A stretch of DNA of 64,000 bases from Cupriavidus sp. MP-37 (GCF_020618415.1 NZ_CP085345.1:248001-312000); one strand, 5' to 3'; shown: positions 19,901 to 27,040, numbered from the stretch's first letter. The notes: a model not told the origin generated them from the letters alone. Program-made: numbers and translations.

Positions 19901-22900
19901 GGCCTGATCGACCGCGGCGCGCTGCTGGAGCAGCCGCTGGACCCGTCGGCGGTGCCCGACGACAAGACCCTGCCGACCATCGTCTTCACCACCGGCCAGC
20001 CGTCGCGGGTGTCCGGCCTGGCGCACGCGATGGGACGGCGCCCGGATATCCGCGTGTTCAAGACCGCCTTCGGCGAGGCCGCCGACGTGTCGCCGGCGCT
20101 GGCGCTGATCGATGGCGGGCGCCACCTGTCGCCGGTCGACCGCATCAGCTTCAACTACATCGGCCGCGGCCTGCGCGAGTTCTACATGCCGGGCGGCGCC
20201 GAGCGCGCGGCGGCGTCGCTGGAAGACGCCAGCAACGTGATGCTGGTGACCGGCTTCTCGGTGGCCAAGGACATGCCGGAAACCGACGGCCCCCCGGGCA
20301 CCGCGGAACTGGGGCGCGCGCTGCGGCTGCGCGGCAAGCAGGTGACTTACGTGGTGGATTCGGCGAACCGGCCGATCCTGGAAGGCATCCTGCGCGAGAT
20401 GGGCGAGCCGCTGGACAATATCCGCGTGTTCGATGCACCGATCGACAGCGCCGCCGAACCGGCCCGTGCGCTGTTGCGCGAGGTCGGCCCCGACCGGGTG
20501 ATGGCGATCGAGCTGCCGTCGCGCAGCGCGCGCGGCACCAAGCACAATATGCGCGGCATCGGTATCGACGGCTTCAACCCGGCGCTGGACCAGATCGTGC
20601 TGGAAGCCAATGCCATCGACGGCATCGAGACGCTGGGCGTCGGCGACGGCGGCAACGAGGCCGGCATGGGCGGCGTGGGCGGGCTGATCCCGCGCGCGCT
20701 CGACGGCAGCGATATCGCCGCGGTGGTGCCGGTCGACCATGTGGTCACCGCCAGCGTGTCGAATTGGGGCGCGTACGCGGTCTCGGCGCTGCTGCTGCGC
20801 CGGGGCAATATGCCGGAGCGCTTCCAGAGCCCCGAGGAGCTGGGCCGCGTGCTGCAGGCCGCGGCCGACGCCGGCGCGGTCGACGGCGTCTCGCGCGAGC
20901 GGGTGGCGACGGTGGACGGCTTCTCGACCGCGGTGCACCAGGCCGTGATCACGCTGTACGGACGCGCCGCCGCCGGCGGCCAGCCGCGTGGCCCCGGGGC
21001 GGCGCGCGCGCCGCTGCCGGGCGGGCCGGCGCTGGCGCGCACGCCGCTGGCCGAGGCCGCCGAAGCGGTGGTCGCGCACGGCGGGCAGCTGCCGCGCGAA
21101 GCGGCTTCCGCAAGCCGTGCCGACGACGCCGGTGGCGACCCGGCGGCCATGCCCGCGGCGCGGCCGGCGATCCGCGACGGCAGCTGGTCGGTGCGCGACG
21201 GCGCCCCGAGCCGCCAAGCCATCGAGACCACCGTCGACGGCATCCATGCGTCCGGCGGGCGCCTGGCCGGCGTGCACTACGTGGTGACCCATGGCGATGG
21301 GCTGTCGGTGCCGCTGCGCGCGGGCTTGCCGGAGGCGTCGTTCACCTCGCTGCAGCAGGCCCTGCGCGACCTCGGCCCGGCGCTGCAGGCGGGCAGCAAC
21401 TTCCGCATCGCCATCGTGTCGCAGCGCGAGGCAGCGCGGCACGGCGCGGTCGACGCGCGCAGCGTGATCGGCACCGTGCCGCTGTCGCTGCGCGGGCACA
21501 AGCCGCACGCGGACGGCTTTGCGCTCAATCCGGACTACCACGGCGAGATCCGCGCCGCCTTGCCCGACGACTTCCGCGTCGGCCTGCCGCTGGTGCGCCA
21601 GCAGGACGGCCGCCGCATCGACGTGCTGGCCCAGCTGGAGCAGTTTCCGCGCGGGCGCGCGGACCTGGACCTGGCGCAGCAGGCCGGGCAGAAGACCTTT
21701 GGCGATGAGGCGGTGGCGGTGTCGGTACCGCAGATTCCCGGGCATTTCACCGTGCGCGCCGAGGGATTGTTCGGCGGCATCGCGATGCGGGCTGACGAGG
21801 GGCCGTCCTCGTTGATCGATGCCACGGCGGTGATTGACCGCATCCGCGCGCATCCGGACTACCAGCAAGGCATGCCGGTGGTGCTGTACGGCTGCTACGG
21901 GCAGGACGGGGCGGTGTCGCTGGTGCAGCAACTGGCCACCGGGCTGAACGCGCGCGTCTACGGCGCCGACGGCCGGCTGGACGTGGACGCGTTCCGCGCG
22001 CCGGGCAGCGACCTGGCCTATGGCGCGCGCCTGCGCGTGGCCGCCGATCCCGCCACCATGGCCGCCTCGGGCGCGCCGGTTCACGTCCAGGACGGCGGCC
22101 GCTTCCACGGCGCCATGCCGGCGCTGCCGGTGGTGGCCGTCACCAGCGGCGGCAAGCCGGTGCGCCAGCATGGCGCGCGCGCCGCGGGCGATCCGGTGCC
22201 GGCCAGCTGGCGGCAGACGCCGGACCGCTGGGCCGAACTGGCGCTGGGCGAGCCGGCGGTGCGCGTCAACGCGCCCCGGGACCACCTGGTGGTGGTCGGC
22301 GCCGTGCGCCCCGAGGGCGGGCTGCGCGGCGAGGGAGGCGAGGGCATCGGCGCCCACGAGCTCGCCTTCCAGCTGGCGCATGACTGGGAGCCCGGACAGC
22401 CCATCGTGCTGGCGCTGGACGGCGCCCATGCGCCGCAAGGCCGCATGCTGGCGCAGCAGGTGGCTGACGTGATGCGCACCGAGGTGCTGGTGCCCGAATT
22501 TGCGCTGCGCCGCGGCGCCTATGCGCAGGATCCGGCCAAGAGCCAGATCGACCTGGCGCAGCCCGGGCGCTGGCGCCGCCTGTCGCCGCAGCCGGATCCC
22601 TACGCCGGCCACAGCTTCAAGATCGACCATCACGGCAACGTATTCCTGCGACGGCCCGATGGCACCCGCGAACGGGTGCGGCTCGAGACCTACCTGGGCC
22701 CGCGGCTGGGCAGCGGCGGCGCCAAGACCGTGTTCGCGCTGGGCAAGGACCTGGCGGTCGGCATTGCCAACGAAGCGTGGCTGGGCGACATGGTCCACGG
22801 CGAGCGCGCCGCCATGGCCGAGGCCGCCGGCACGCACGGGCTGGATACCGTGCGCAGCTACGGGCCGGCGTCGTTCGAGGCGTTCGGGCGCCCGGCGATT

Positions 22901-24679
22901 GGCTACGAACGCTACGCGGCCAGCACCAAGGACCTGTTCGACGCCGCCGGCCAGTTGCGGCCAGAGCATGCCGCCTTGCTCAATGACCGGTCGGCGCGCG
23001 ATATCGCCGCACTGGTCGACACCATGACGACGCGCAAGTTGCACCTGGGCGACGTGGAGTTCGCGCTGTTCCCGGACGGCGCGGTCAAGGTGGCCGACCT
23101 GACCCATGTCGAGACCGGCTCGGATGCGTCGCAAGGGAGCGCGGTGTACCGCATGCTGGACCGGATGCAGCAGGCAGGGCGCGGCCGGAGTGACGACGGC
23201 ACCCGGGGCGGCGAGGGCGGAGTGATGCGCGCCACCATCTCGCATGGCCCGGCCGGCAACGCACCACCACCCGGCAGCAATGGCCCGCGGCCGTGGAAGG
23301 TGCGCACCGCGCTGGCCGTGTCGGCGGCGGGCACGTTCGCCGCCGCCTCCGGCGCCGCGGCCATCTCGGCGCAGACCGGTGCCAACCTGGTGCTGACCAG
23401 CGCCGGCTGCTTCATCTACCGCGGCAGCGTGGCGATGGGGCGCACGGTGCATGCCAACAAGGTGATCCGGCGCGCCGGCACGCACACGCCCGCCGATATC
23501 GCCTGGCTGCGCCGCACGCTGACCGAGAAGCCCGGTACCGCGGTGTGGGGCATCAACGACAAGAACCAGCAGAAGTTTGCCAGGGCGCTGGACCAGCTGG
23601 AGGCCTACGCCCACCACGCCGACAAGAAGGACCTGCCCGAGGCCCCGGACAAGATCCGCGAGGCGCAGGCGGTGCTCGGCACCGTCGGCGCCGCGCTGCT
23701 GACGCCCGATACGCGCGCCGGGCAGGTCAACGACGCGCTGCAGCTGACCACGCTGGCAATCAACAACGGCAACACCATGCTGTGGTTCGGCGAGCACGGC
23801 GTGACCCAGATCGGCGAGCCGCTGACCTACAGCAGCGCGGTGTTCCTGGCCGCCAATTCGGTGCTGAGCACGGTCAATTTCGCGGCCCGCGCGGGTTATC
23901 ACACCGGGCTGGCCCAGCCCGCGCTGCTGGGTGCGCGGCTGCGCAAGTTCGTGATGAACGCGTATTCGGTCGGCGCGGTGCCGCTGGCTGCGGCCGACAT
24001 GATGCATACCGGCGGCGTGGTCGGCGCCATCGAAGCGGGCAGCCTGGCGGTGTTCGGCATCGGCGCGCACCTGCAGTCGCGCAACGAGCAGAAGCTGATC
24101 AACGCCGAGAAAAACCGGCTGGCCAAGGCAGCCGATCCCGATGCCGTCGACAAGCCGGTCACGCCATGGCTGGCGCAGAAGTGGGATTTCTTCGGCCGCG
24201 CCATGCCCAAGGGGCTGGTGCTGCTGGGCGGCGGCGTGATCGTCAACTTTGGCGCCAAGATCCTGGTGGAGCTGCTCAAGGACGAGGACAAGGGCGTGCC
24301 GCGCCCGGCGCCGACTCCCAGCGGCGGCCCGTCGACCCCGCCAACCGCCGATCCAGGGGGAACCACGCCGCCGCAGGAGCCCCCCAGCGAACCACCCAGG
24401 GAGACCCCGAAGGAGCGCCCCGCATCCGGATCGGTACGCGTGCAGCCCTACAGCCCGGACAACGTCGCCAGTTCCACGCTATGGGGCATCGCCGGCGCGC
24501 ATCTCGACACGCTGCTGTCCGACGGCCAGAAGGCCGAGGCACAGGCGCAGGCGATGACGCCGGACCAGCAGGTGGCCAACTTCGCGCTGCGCGAGCTGAT
24601 CAACCTGAACCCGCGCTATCGCCTGGCCGACAACCCGGATCACCTGGAACCCGGTTGGGAGCTGGACGTGACGCGATAG
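13988..24679 (+). CDS. Giant multidomain protein with glutamate racemase and two D-glutamate-cyclase-type domains; candidate T3SS-linked effector
   Basis: 3563 residues in one intact frame; AGGAGA precedes ATG 13988. No Sec signal. Residues ~5-60 are an Ala/Arg/Glu helix, then a Gln/Thr/Pro-rich stretch to ~140, as in secreted effectors. Residues ~140-970 are soluble and unrecognised; ~980-1030 are hydrophobic. Residues ~1412-1700 and ~2046-2328 are two copies of the DUF4392/GLUCM domain (VGDHGNEAGM with D1586; VGDGGNEAGMG with D2220). Between them, ~1735-1975 is a glutamate-racemase-like domain with DSSNGG (D1744), ACNTA (C1812) and CTHYP (C1929). Residues ~2430-2860 hold two segments with a peptidase-like pattern, ~2895-3045 a degenerate kinase-like domain, ~3100-3400 several hydrophobic stretches, and ~3480-3563 a Pro-rich linker with a LysM-like tail. 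Secretion by the T3SS is inferred from proximity only. Confidence 0.85.
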   Translation: MLDFMDAIRAAARAAAEAAARAAAEAAREAAERAAREAAERAQRAAEARETQRQQDTQNAQSTQQAQPSQQTQQTQQTQQGQQAKPADQPDKPQALAVTPALYTTSTTGAQAPRATQVDAPAPEKPKTDPAEAARKKKESDAKALTDGWQQEAQDAYDKVVADLDGRAMTDKQWQPLGLKYGNVMGGAQNELRVAANNAAATGKDVKAAVEAKAEEIRKRYDDPNVALNIDETKTQFLKNESTQQARDTQGARFNVVLAQEKEQRAAAKVDQEQAAYLKIPGGIRRFELEADDQLVAARDAHEKAQQERVQAEETFLATMQKEIDTVATNAYKQDADQALKDLRNSPHDRTISMADRSYDLTLANGKVSDADAQLQALASGKGVKVPDSYRQQAVQDLKARYGTEGGMGQLIDRVDLRGRIAGEMEHLTPSTDFERKLAQNDPTTLAMAQAQGLTLDPEAKTDPNATTPRDLPQAERALMEHNPAGYVMVKALGADSLVPAPDLPATDPARIAYDKGVAEKGLLGYTVEQLKARSEDPKLSQAERDQAANGLNRMLGFMEGSVPLRVDAMTRGIDQKLDRGDVTGALQIRKAGADAAQTPEERQLYVDVHNDRFSGDLFKAQIEASMDQDLKNKTHDDEGRPIIGQEKMYADKVGAYLQEVAPHLIEEDANTLLDTVKTEYSNDWTGRNNSQSPGYNDWDDFYHGLSAVVDAADAGYYARNPQAKPGTAPAATSTASWLTDRDNEVSMLMMMNQGGSSRQGRIYGGAEDAAAKGHIGLSAAFEQSLKSSKDAPVMSDVYLRNAVQRGSEDYAGTDEAKEANQRFELDKDEILRQTFDSLAMRKEELSAKASDEKGLSEAIALGAPQGDANAIREQIAADAKAGTTVKAIPMYVAGPGGVPYQTAVFEFEGKDGKTLWVDDQGAVYGKEELDAKRDFQENNLLSDKGTVYFAENLDLGRDGHVDYAAMDAHIVTTSEKVWGWVNLGVAAVGAVAGGVLAVASGGTLTPLVAAAWVGMVGSMGYGVGTSWAALDNISDHGRSVNPFASQEAMAQWLNVAGSLAGMGGMGLAKTGALAMNAGTRLAGSTNPLRQMAGGMLTHSAGHYGSASRVLNGVGFGIGGVQTLQQAAMFAEHGSEMSVAEKLQNGAMLLMGATQMLPMAIQKRIGESVRDGYQAMRGHTGAGDLAGSNSPGRGLGPAALGAFRDGDGAPVPAATRPTARRGVPGRDADGQPPARTDADGQSGRSGKQADGEPAPGVVRPATPGRAGGNRPAPDGVATPARDLRTPQRLTPWQSTRLSTAAAFDMAVTRGAILQERVIHGMMDRAMSRAMARYLTESAARNPSGERSGRADAPVPASRRRTATGTPALARAPRHPAGDGEAGVQRRTVSHGPALAAHADAPDAPARMSLRQNAISPLDNVLWIDGSMENIGVPYGAEMAARALVDLDSVMIVTGPLTAHGRAETNGPVGAASLGAYLASLGKDVVYVTDRAHARTLRQMLRQDLNQPNARVETFSARDFASAGRQSRALLAMHKPQAVVAVEVAGRNTNNEYRLQNGERVRGNAMLDQLLIDANDIADMVTIAVGDHGNEAGMRAARDRLLRDLAVEHQLADSWSDVGADHLVTGMNSNLAAQAIGFGVQRALGRDSGMPSAETVGALLDTMARHKARDGVTLEVGATSVRGYDKTVQKGVYELLQKAAERLPAGLDMAQLFEGIQRRFLPEGIDPADFGIRVQDDAIVITAFDSSNGGLLAAQNIARHTYAMTGKAVQVVAFTDHAAGTYGGRERGDLVNLVHAGVVAAQKAKGAVDLFACNTACTAFPEALAGTHQAKVVNLIMQTAPKIVTEGGARPVVVATPGTVKLHAYLQAVAEASGGSLTVKEIGATEWADAVNNLMHLADGPQLEQLKGLVAKYINAEQIPADATSLWFCCTHYPALETLVRQQLDAIGRSDVRLIDPMQYQARKGVEMLVDQGLIDRGALLEQPLDPSAVPDDKTLPTIVFTTGQPSRVSGLAHAMGRRPDIRVFKTAFGEAADVSPALALIDGGRHLSPVDRISFNYIGRGLREFYMPGGAERAAASLEDASNVMLVTGFSVAKDMPETDGPPGTAELGRALRLRGKQVTYVVDSANRPILEGILREMGEPLDNIRVFDAPIDSAAEPARALLREVGPDRVMAIELPSRSARGTKHNMRGIGIDGFNPALDQIVLEANAIDGIETLGVGDGGNEAGMGGVGGLIPRALDGSDIAAVVPVDHVVTASVSNWGAYAVSALLLRRGNMPERFQSPEELGRVLQAAADAGAVDGVSRERVATVDGFSTAVHQAVITLYGRAAAGGQPRGPGAARAPLPGGPALARTPLAEAAEAVVAHGGQLPREAASASRADDAGGDPAAMPAARPAIRDGSWSVRDGAPSRQAIETTVDGIHASGGRLAGVHYVVTHGDGLSVPLRAGLPEASFTSLQQALRDLGPALQAGSNFRIAIVSQREAARHGAVDARSVIGTVPLSLRGHKPHADGFALNPDYHGEIRAALPDDFRVGLPLVRQQDGRRIDVLAQLEQFPRGRADLDLAQQAGQKTFGDEAVAVSVPQIPGHFTVRAEGLFGGIAMRADEGPSSLIDATAVIDRIRAHPDYQQGMPVVLYGCYGQDGAVSLVQQLATGLNARVYGADGRLDVDAFRAPGSDLAYGARLRVAADPATMAASGAPVHVQDGGRFHGAMPALPVVAVTSGGKPVRQHGARAAGDPVPASWRQTPDRWAELALGEPAVRVNAPRDHLVVVGAVRPEGGLRGEGGEGIGAHELAFQLAHDWEPGQPIVLALDGAHAPQGRMLAQQVADVMRTEVLVPEFALRRGAYAQDPAKSQIDLAQPGRWRRLSPQPDPYAGHSFKIDHHGNVFLRRPDGTRERVRLETYLGPRLGSGGAKTVFALGKDLAVGIANEAWLGDMVHGERAAMAEAAGTHGLDTVRSYGPASFEAFGRPAIGYERYAASTKDLFDAAGQLRPEHAALLNDRSARDIAALVDTMTTRKLHLGDVEFALFPDGAVKVADLTHVETGSDASQGSAVYRMLDRMQQAGRGRSDDGTRGGEGGVMRATISHGPAGNAPPPGSNGPRPWKVRTALAVSAAGTFAAASGAAAISAQTGANLVLTSAGCFIYRGSVAMGRTVHANKVIRRAGTHTPADIAWLRRTLTEKPGTAVWGINDKNQQKFARALDQLEAYAHHADKKDLPEAPDKIREAQAVLGTVGAALLTPDTRAGQVNDALQLTTLAINNGNTMLWFGEHGVTQIGEPLTYSSAVFLAANSVLSTVNFAARAGYHTGLAQPALLGARLRKFVMNAYSVGAVPLAAADMMHTGGVVGAIEAGSLAVFGIGAHLQSRNEQKLINAEKNRLAKAADPDAVDKPVTPWLAQKWDFFGRAMPKGLVLLGGGVIVNFGAKILVELLKDEDKGVPRPAPTPSGGPSTPPTADPGGTTPPQEPPSEPPRETPKERPASGSVRVQPYSPDNVASSTLWGIAGAHLDTLLSDGQKAEAQAQAMTPDQQVANFALRELINLNPRYRLADNPDHLEPGWELDVTR

Positions 24680-24700
24680 GGAACTGGAGCGCCGCGGGCT

Positions 24701-26224
24701 TCAGCGGCTGCCGTGGCGCTCCAGGTATTCCGCGAACTCGTCGCGCACCACCGCTTCGATGCGCGCCAGCTCGGCGTCGGTGAGGTCCTCGAACAGCTTG
24801 CGCTTGCGCCGCGACAGTTCGCCGTGGTTCTGCACGATCAGGTCGATCAGGTTCGACAGCCGTGACTGGCGCAGGTCCAGCCAGCTTTCGAGCCGGGTCA
24901 CGCTGGCATCGTACGCGCGCAGGTACTGGATTTCCTGCGCCAGGTCCTGCTCGACGCATTGCTCGATGCACTCGAACACGAATTCGCACAGCGCGGTGGC
25001 GTCGAACGAGGCATAGAGCCAGTAGGGCTGCGGCGACTTGATCAGGATGGTGTCGCTGTCCGCATCCAGCGCGTAATTGAGCAGCGCCGTGCGCGGCGCC
25101 GAATAGGCCTTGAGCAGGCCGGCGTAGACGTCGATCTGCTTGAGCATGCGCGCCGACACCGGCAGCACCACGCCGGCGGGCGTCACGCCGGCCTGGCGCA
25201 GCAGATGGTGGATCAGGAAGCGATGCAGACGGCCGTTGCCGTCATAGAACGGGTGGGCAAAGACAAAGCCGAACGACACGCAGGCCGCCACCACGATCGG
25301 GTTTGCCGCCTGGGCCTCGACCAGTCCCGCCACCGCGGCGATGCCGTCCATCATCGCGCCCAGCTGCGCCGGCGGCGGGGGGATATAGTCCGCGATATTG
25401 CGCAGCCGCCCGCCGCGCGACAGCCAGTTCTGCTGGTCGCGGAAACGGTATTCGGCGCGCAGGCCCGAGATGATCTCGTTCTGCCATTCGCACAGCTGGG
25501 CTTCGGTCAGCGGCCCGGGCTGGCCGGCATATTCCAGCAGCCGCCGGAACTTGGCGACGCGCTGGTTATCGGGAATCTCATGCTCGATCGAATACGTCGA
25601 GCGGGTTTCGGCGAGGTAGAGATAATCGACCGCGCGTGCCAGCAGCTCCGGCTCCAGGCGCCGGATGGCACTGCCCACACGGCCCGGCAGGTCGGCGGCA
25701 ATCCAGCGCGCCAGCTTCTCGGTCCGGCGCACCAGCGGGCAGAATGCCGCCGGCCCGAGGTGATTGTTCTGGATGCCAAACTGCAGGTCTGGCGTCGACG
25801 GGCCGGTCACGTATTCCGCCTCGTCCAGCGCCAGCACCCGGGGTGCGCCGGCCGGCAGCTTGTAGTCGAACTGCGCCCCCGCCAGCCATTTGGCGTAGAA
25901 GGCGCTGAGCCGGGCATAGCGCGAGGTTGGCGTGGCCGCCAGCCACGCGCGCACGTCCTGCACCGCCTGCGGCTGCTCGAACAGCGCCGCCAGCACGGTC
26001 AGGTCCAGCTGTTCTTTCTTCAGCGCAAAGGTGAGGTGGTCCACGGTGGTGTCGCCGCCGCGGTAGCGGTTGCGGGGGTAGACCGTGCGCGTGGTGCCGT
26101 CCGGCCCGGTGTGCGTGCTGAGCACGCCGGTCTTGTCGGCCAGCGCGGAGGTGCACCGCAGCGGCGGGACGCGCAGGCCGAACTTGCGGATGAGGGCGTC
26201 GTAGCCTAGTGGTGCATGCGCCAT
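24701..26224 (-). CDS. Fic-family (AMP-transferase-type) protein
   Basis: A 507-residue Fic protein. The catalytic motif HPFYDGNGRLHR (residues 324-335) has every essential residue: His324, the anion-binding GNGR and the final Arg. An inhibitory-helix-like motif (STYSIEHE) lies ~110 residues upstream, so activity is probably autoinhibited, as in class II Fic proteins. The C-terminal ~110 residues are helical. Fic enzymes usually move AMP from ATP to a Ser, Thr or Tyr side chain of a target protein. It is convergent with the giant gene (21 bases apart), so it could be a second effector, but chromosomal Fic proteins of this size are also widespread house-keeping regulators. I see no strong ribosome site at the start. 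Confidence 0.92.
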   Translation of the reverse strand: MAHAPLGYDALIRKFGLRVPPLRCTSALADKTGVLSTHTGPDGTTRTVYPRNRYRGGDTTVDHLTFALKKEQLDLTVLAALFEQPQAVQDVRAWLAATPTSRYARLSAFYAKWLAGAQFDYKLPAGAPRVLALDEAEYVTGPSTPDLQFGIQNNHLGPAAFCPLVRRTEKLARWIAADLPGRVGSAIRRLEPELLARAVDYLYLAETRSTYSIEHEIPDNQRVAKFRRLLEYAGQPGPLTEAQLCEWQNEIISGLRAEYRFRDQQNWLSRGGRLRNIADYIPPPPAQLGAMMDGIAAVAGLVEAQAANPIVVAACVSFGFVFAHPFYDGNGRLHRFLIHHLLRQAGVTPAGVVLPVSARMLKQIDVYAGLLKAYSAPRTALLNYALDADSDTILIKSPQPYWLYASFDATALCEFVFECIEQCVEQDLAQEIQYLRAYDASVTRLESWLDLRQSRLSNLIDLIVQNHGELSRRKRKLFEDLTDAELARIEAVVRDEFAEYLERHGSR

Positions 26225-26428
26225 ACGGACGTCGATGGAAGGGGAGGCCGATGCCCGCGGAGCTTACCATAGCTTCTACAGGACTTACCAAAACATCTAC
26301 TCCAGCTCGAATTTCATCAATTCCATCTATGACGCCGTACGGGCGGCGCGGCGGCAGGGCCAGCCGTCGAACCGGCTTTACGTGGCGCTCTACTCGGCTT
26401 GCGGATTCATCTATTCCTGGCGCCAGCG

Positions 26429-26444
26429 ATGACATTTCTGTCTA
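26429..26444. promoter_or_regulatory. ATGACA-N4-TGTCTA operator-like repeat 1
   Basis: Half-perfect copy of the inverted repeat found four more times in this region. It is the most distal from the carrier gene and nearest to the Fic start. Confidence 0.45.
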
Positions 26445-26495
26445 CATGTGGCCGGCGCCGCGTGCGCGCCCAGCCTGCCGGCAGCGCCGCTTAAA

Positions 26496-26511
26496 ATGAC
26501 AGTCCTGTCAT
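26496..26511. promoter_or_regulatory. ATGACA-GTCC-TGTCAT operator-like repeat 2 (perfect)
   Basis: Perfect 6-base inverted repeat with 4-base spacer, flanked by A/T. It has the symmetry of a dimeric helix-turn-helix regulator site. Confidence 0.6.
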
Positions 26512-26613
26512 ATTCACGCCGCGTTTTCCGATAATGAGGCGCATGCCCGAATGATTTGCTCAGGGTTTTCTCTGAGTTTGCCCATTAATCGGCGTAAAAA
26601 CCATTTCCGGTAT

Positions 26614-26641
26614 TTGACCGGCTCCAATCATCGCCTATAAC
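26614..26641 (+). promoter_or_regulatory. Sigma-70-like promoter for a possible small RNA
   Basis: TTGACC (26614-26619), a 16-base spacer and TATAAC (26636-26641). Expected start near 26648. The only thing between here and a strong terminator at 26683-26713 is a non-coding stretch. Confidence 0.5.
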
Positions 26642-26647
26642 TGCAAC

Positions 26648-26713
26648 TACATGTTGCGGCCGATGTCACGCACCATGCCTCAGCCCGCCAGGTTCGCCTG
26701 CGGGCATTTTTTT
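26648..26713 (+). ncRNA. Candidate small RNA (~66 nt)
   Basis: Bounded by the promoter-like pair at 26614-26641 and by the terminator at 26683-26713. No start codon with a ribosome site and no open frame of useful length lies inside. It may be a free small RNA or the attenuated 5' leader of the downstream carrier gene. No known RNA family is recognised. Confidence 0.35.
26683..26713 (+). terminator. Intrinsic terminator with TTCG loop
   Basis: GC stem GCCCGCCAGG / CCTGCGGGC (one bulged C) closed by a TTCG tetraloop, then a run of seven T at 26707-26713. A classic rho-independent terminator on the + strand, with no coding gene upstream on that strand closer than the giant gene. Confidence 0.8.
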
Positions 26714-26777
26714 ATGCCGGCGCGGGATTAATAATGGGCATTTATCCGAAATCTTGTAAAGCAGGGCGGTGATTATC

Positions 26778-26827
26778 ATGACAATTCTGTAATCATGACA
26801 GCCTTGTCATCATGACAATATTGTAAT
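26778..26827. promoter_or_regulatory. Array of three ATGACA-N4-TGT(C/A)AT operators at 17-base steps
   Basis: Copies at 26778-26793 (ATGACA ATTC TGTAAT), 26795-26810 (ATGACA GCCT TGTCAT, perfect) and 26812-26827 (ATGACA ATAT TGTAAT). Starts are exactly 17 bases apart, so three dimers could bind side by side. With the two upstream copies this is a five-site cluster. The regulator is not obvious; no GntR, MarR or CRP-type gene lies next to it, though the AraC-type gene at 28735 is near. Confidence 0.7.
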
Positions 26828-27040
26828 GATTATGCGCCGTTGTGGCCGGGATCGATTCAGGAGAAATACTCATCTATGGCACCGTGCACCCCGGGGTTTG
26901 GCTTCCACAAAGGGATAGCGGCCAGCTGCCGGCCCGCGCGACCGATTTTGCATACAGCTTCCGATTCCATTTTGTCGTGAATGCCGGACGCCCATCCCGG
27001 GCCCGCATTAATTCAGTGAAAACCCTGCCCCGGCTTGGTC

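Noticed and set aside
13646..24070. Very long minus-strand open frames of 1572 and 1882 codons opposite the giant gene
   Set aside because: They lie wholly antisense to a frame with recognisable domains and ribosome site, and their His/Arg/Gln-rich translations look like the reverse complement of high-GC coding DNA.
26235..26432. 65-codon open frame near the Fic start
   Set aside because: No family resemblance, overlaps the first operator repeat, and the ribosome site is unremarkable.
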